A stretch of DNA of 5,137 bases, taken from NCBI GenBank assembly GCA_031288635.1, contig JAITQZ010000106.1:1-5137 (forward strand), read 5' to 3'. A model generated the notes under the pieces. That model did no database searches. It was given only the letters and a program-made list of their open reading frames with translations, and was not told the origin of the DNA. Source of the stretch: Candidatus Peribacteria bacterium (lineage in GTDB: Bacteria; Patescibacteria; JAEDAM01; Absconditabacterales; Absconditicoccaceae). Shown piece after piece: positions 5,137 through 5,137 of this stretch; positions within the stretch are counted from its first letter, which is position 1, and each line of letters begins with the position of its first letter. A program made the position numbers and the translations under genes.

Positions 5137-5137
5137 T

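Overview
The window reads as part of a mobile-element genome, most likely a phage, from a host that decodes UGA as glycine (genetic code 25). That code is known from Absconditabacteria (SR1) and Gracilibacteria. With the standard code the minus strand looks like disconnected short ORFs. With UGA read as Gly they join into eleven tightly packed genes, all on the minus strand, whose ends are all TAA (8) or TAG (3) and never TGA. I counted 24 in-frame UGA codons. Several sit where known families have glycine: the KPGAEKL and IPG motifs of a phage annealing-type protein, the C-terminal VPGA of Gp157, the residue after both CxxC knuckles of a zinc ribbon, and the PEG and PSG turns of a methyltransferase. 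Tryptophan is written TGG throughout, which argues against UGA=Trp.

Layout in the direction of transcription (right to left): a partial gene cut by the right edge (5136-4795), which may belong to a replication protein; a 109-aa unknown protein (4777-4448); a 289-aa recombination/annealing-type protein with an SSB-like acidic tail (4429-3560); a 166-aa Cys/His-cluster protein (3579-3079); a YkgJ-type CxxCxxxCC metal-binding protein (3079-2681); a 66-aa zinc ribbon (2668-2468); a Gp157 homologue (2440-1904); a 230-aa unknown protein with a Lys/Arg tail (1875-1183); an adenine-type DNA methyltransferase (1156-455); a 69-aa unknown protein (430-221); and a possible 28-aa protein (228-142). Gaps are 12-28 nt or the genes overlap, so this looks like one operon. 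I see no convincing plus-strand gene.

The set looks like an early-region DNA replication, recombination and modification module: an SSAP-like protein and Gp157 are common neighbours in phage recombination modules, and the methyltransferase probably protects or marks phage DNA. None of the start codons has a convincing Shine-Dalgarno sequence; several intergenic gaps instead share an AT-rich leader motif.

The left end (1-141) differs from the rest. It holds three 11-bp direct repeats, the last merging into a 12-bp perfect palindrome that starts directly after the last stop codon. Beyond them is a block of about 100 bp at 55% G+C that can form nested stems. No structural, packaging or integrase gene and no tRNA is visible, so whether the element is a lytic phage, prophage or plasmid cannot be decided here.
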